From Sphingomonas sp. CCH10-B3 (GTDB taxonomy: Bacteria; Pseudomonadota; Alphaproteobacteria; Sphingomonadales; Sphingomonadaceae), in NCBI RefSeq assembly GCF_001556185.1, contig NZ_LSIJ01000010.1, forward strand, positions 11,518 to 75,517: DNA of 64,000 nucleotides, given 5' to 3'. Of this stretch, positions 63,160 to 64,000 are shown in pieces (within the stretch, counting starts at the first letter, position 1; the number at the start of each line of letters is the position of its first letter). A model generated the notes under the pieces. It was given only the letters and a program-made list of their open reading frames with translations, was not told the origin of the DNA and made no database searches. Both the position numbers and the translations under genes were made by a program.

Positions 63160-63918
63160 ATGGCCGTTGCCCCCCAGATCATCCGCGTCATCGATCTCGA
63201 AACCACGGGCCAGGCGCCGCCCGCGCACGGCGTGTGCGAAATCGGCTGGCAGGATGTCGCGCTCGGTCGCGACGGCCGCTGGGCGTTGCACGGCGACGGC
63301 GGCGCGCTGTTCGTCAATCCGGGACGGCCGATCCCGGCGATCACGCAGGCGATCCACCATATCCTTGACGAACAAGTCGCCGAAGCGCCTTTCTGGCATG
63401 ATGTCGCACGGCCCGTGCTCGATCCCTGGCCGCGTCGCGTCGCGCTGGCTGCGCACCGCGCCGATTTCGAGCAGCAATTCTGCACGGCGTCGCTGACGCA
63501 CGGTGCCGACTGGATCTGCACCTGGAAGTGCGCGCTGCGGCTCTGGCCCGATTCGCCATCCTTCTCGAACCAGGTGCTGCGCTACTGGCGCCGACCCGAA
63601 GGGCTGGAGCATGAGCGCGGGCTGCCGGTGCACCGCGCCTTTCCCGACGCCTATGTCACCGCGCACCATTTGCGTGACATGCTCAATCTGGTCGATGTCG
63701 CGCAGCTGATCGAATGGTCGAATCTGCCGGGGCTGTTGCCGCGCGTGCGAAATGGTCCCGACCGCGGCAAGGAATGGCACGAGCTGGAGGACGAAACGCT
63801 CGCCGTCTTCGCCGCCGATCGCGATCCCGATGTCCGCTACACGGCTGAGAGCGAACAGGCGCGGCGGCGCGGCGGCGGCGCGATCCGCCGACCAACTGGG
63901 CAGGGCGCGCTGTTCTGA
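63160..63918 (+). CDS. DnaQ-superfamily 3'-5' exonuclease (ExoX-like)
   Basis: A 252-residue DEDD exonuclease. ExoI is VIDLETTG, ExoII lies in LAAHRADFEQQF, and ExoIII is HRAFPDAYVTAHHL (HxxxxD, DEDDh type). The order and TWKCALRLWPDSPSFSNQVLRYW resemble E. coli ExoX, which acts on single-strand ends in mismatch repair and UV repair. A 70-residue C-terminal extension follows. The last 82 bp of the window downstream contain no gene that I can support. Confidence 0.87.
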   Translation: MAVAPQIIRVIDLETTGQAPPAHGVCEIGWQDVALGRDGRWALHGDGGALFVNPGRPIPAITQAIHHILDEQVAEAPFWHDVARPVLDPWPRRVALAAHRADFEQQFCTASLTHGADWICTWKCALRLWPDSPSFSNQVLRYWRRPEGLEHERGLPVHRAFPDAYVTAHHLRDMLNLVDVAQLIEWSNLPGLLPRVRNGPDRGKEWHELEDETLAVFAADRDPDVRYTAESEQARRRGGGAIRRPTGQGALF

Positions 63919-64000
63919 TCGAGCCGGCAGCTTTGGCAGCCGTTCTCTTAGCAGACCCAATTAAGCTGCACAAAACCGCCCCTCTTGGCCATGATTAGAG

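Overview
The window is a continuous piece of a GC-rich alphaproteobacterial chromosome. The gene content and protein style point to the Sphingomonadaceae (Sphingomonas or a close relative). Indicators are a MipZ-type division ATPase, DivK, a DUF3572 protein, Coq4-type ubiquinone biosynthesis, a long TonB-dependent receptor, tiny sphingomonad-style membrane ORFs, and stop/start overlaps (ATGA, GTGA) throughout. Assignment is from memory of families, not from a search. No insertion sequence, prophage, integrase, CRISPR array, rRNA or tRNA was found; most of the window is housekeeping chromosome.

Layout. 1-9.9 kb: end of a retropepsin-like protease, a secreted M20 peptidase, potassium uptake (kup), PdeM phosphoesterase, secreted MsrA, a class I aminotransferase, a PabB-PabC fusion for 4-aminobenzoate, and a metallo-beta-lactamase-fold hydrolase. 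9.9-13.4 kb: MAPEG protein, then the classical rpmF-plsX-fabH-ihfA-merR string. 13.5-18.5 kb: a TetR repressor diverging from a TonB-dependent receptor, with an operator sitting in the receptor promoter; cutA follows, then convergent prfC. 18.5-27.2 kb (minus strand): an unrecognised 502-aa secreted protein, an aldose-1-epimerase relative, pheST, rplT, rpmI, a HAD hydrolase and hisN. 27.3-31.2 kb: outer-membrane phospholipase, periplasmic peroxiredoxin, a GGDEF cyclase, then a sigma-54-type promoter with a PspF-like upstream site ahead of two tiny membrane proteins.

31.2-38.8 kb: Dps, rpmG, divK, a compact DUF3572-HAD-RidA operon, rlmN, coq4, an XRE regulator with membrane partner, and dnaN. 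39-45.1 kb: outer-membrane beta-barrel, histidine phosphatase, an IalB-like protein, a gluzincin-TPR protein, murI, plsY and dprA. 45.2-48.5 kb: YefM-YoeB toxin-antitoxin and topA. 48.4-52.4 kb: a VOC/SDR pair, a two-gene osmoprotectant-type ABC importer with permease and binding protein fused, two different REP-like inverted-repeat elements, and the wreck of a ferritin-like/CDGSH gene. 52.4-58.3 kb: a complete RND efflux operon (adaptor-pump-outer-membrane factor). 58.4-63.9 kb: MAPEG, Sel1-like, panC, a mipZ/J-domain/phosphomannomutase operon, a small Cys-containing protein and an ExoX-like exonuclease.

The observations most worth following are: the sigma-54/PspF-like control region ahead of two unannotated membrane microproteins (30.2-30.6 kb); the collapsed ferritin/CDGSH gene at the end of the efflux operon beside a REP-like element; the precisely placed TetR operator controlling a TonB receptor-CutA unit; the perfect 20-bp palindrome upstream of the XRE/membrane pair; and the operon joining a division-site ATPase to a membrane-anchored J-domain protein.
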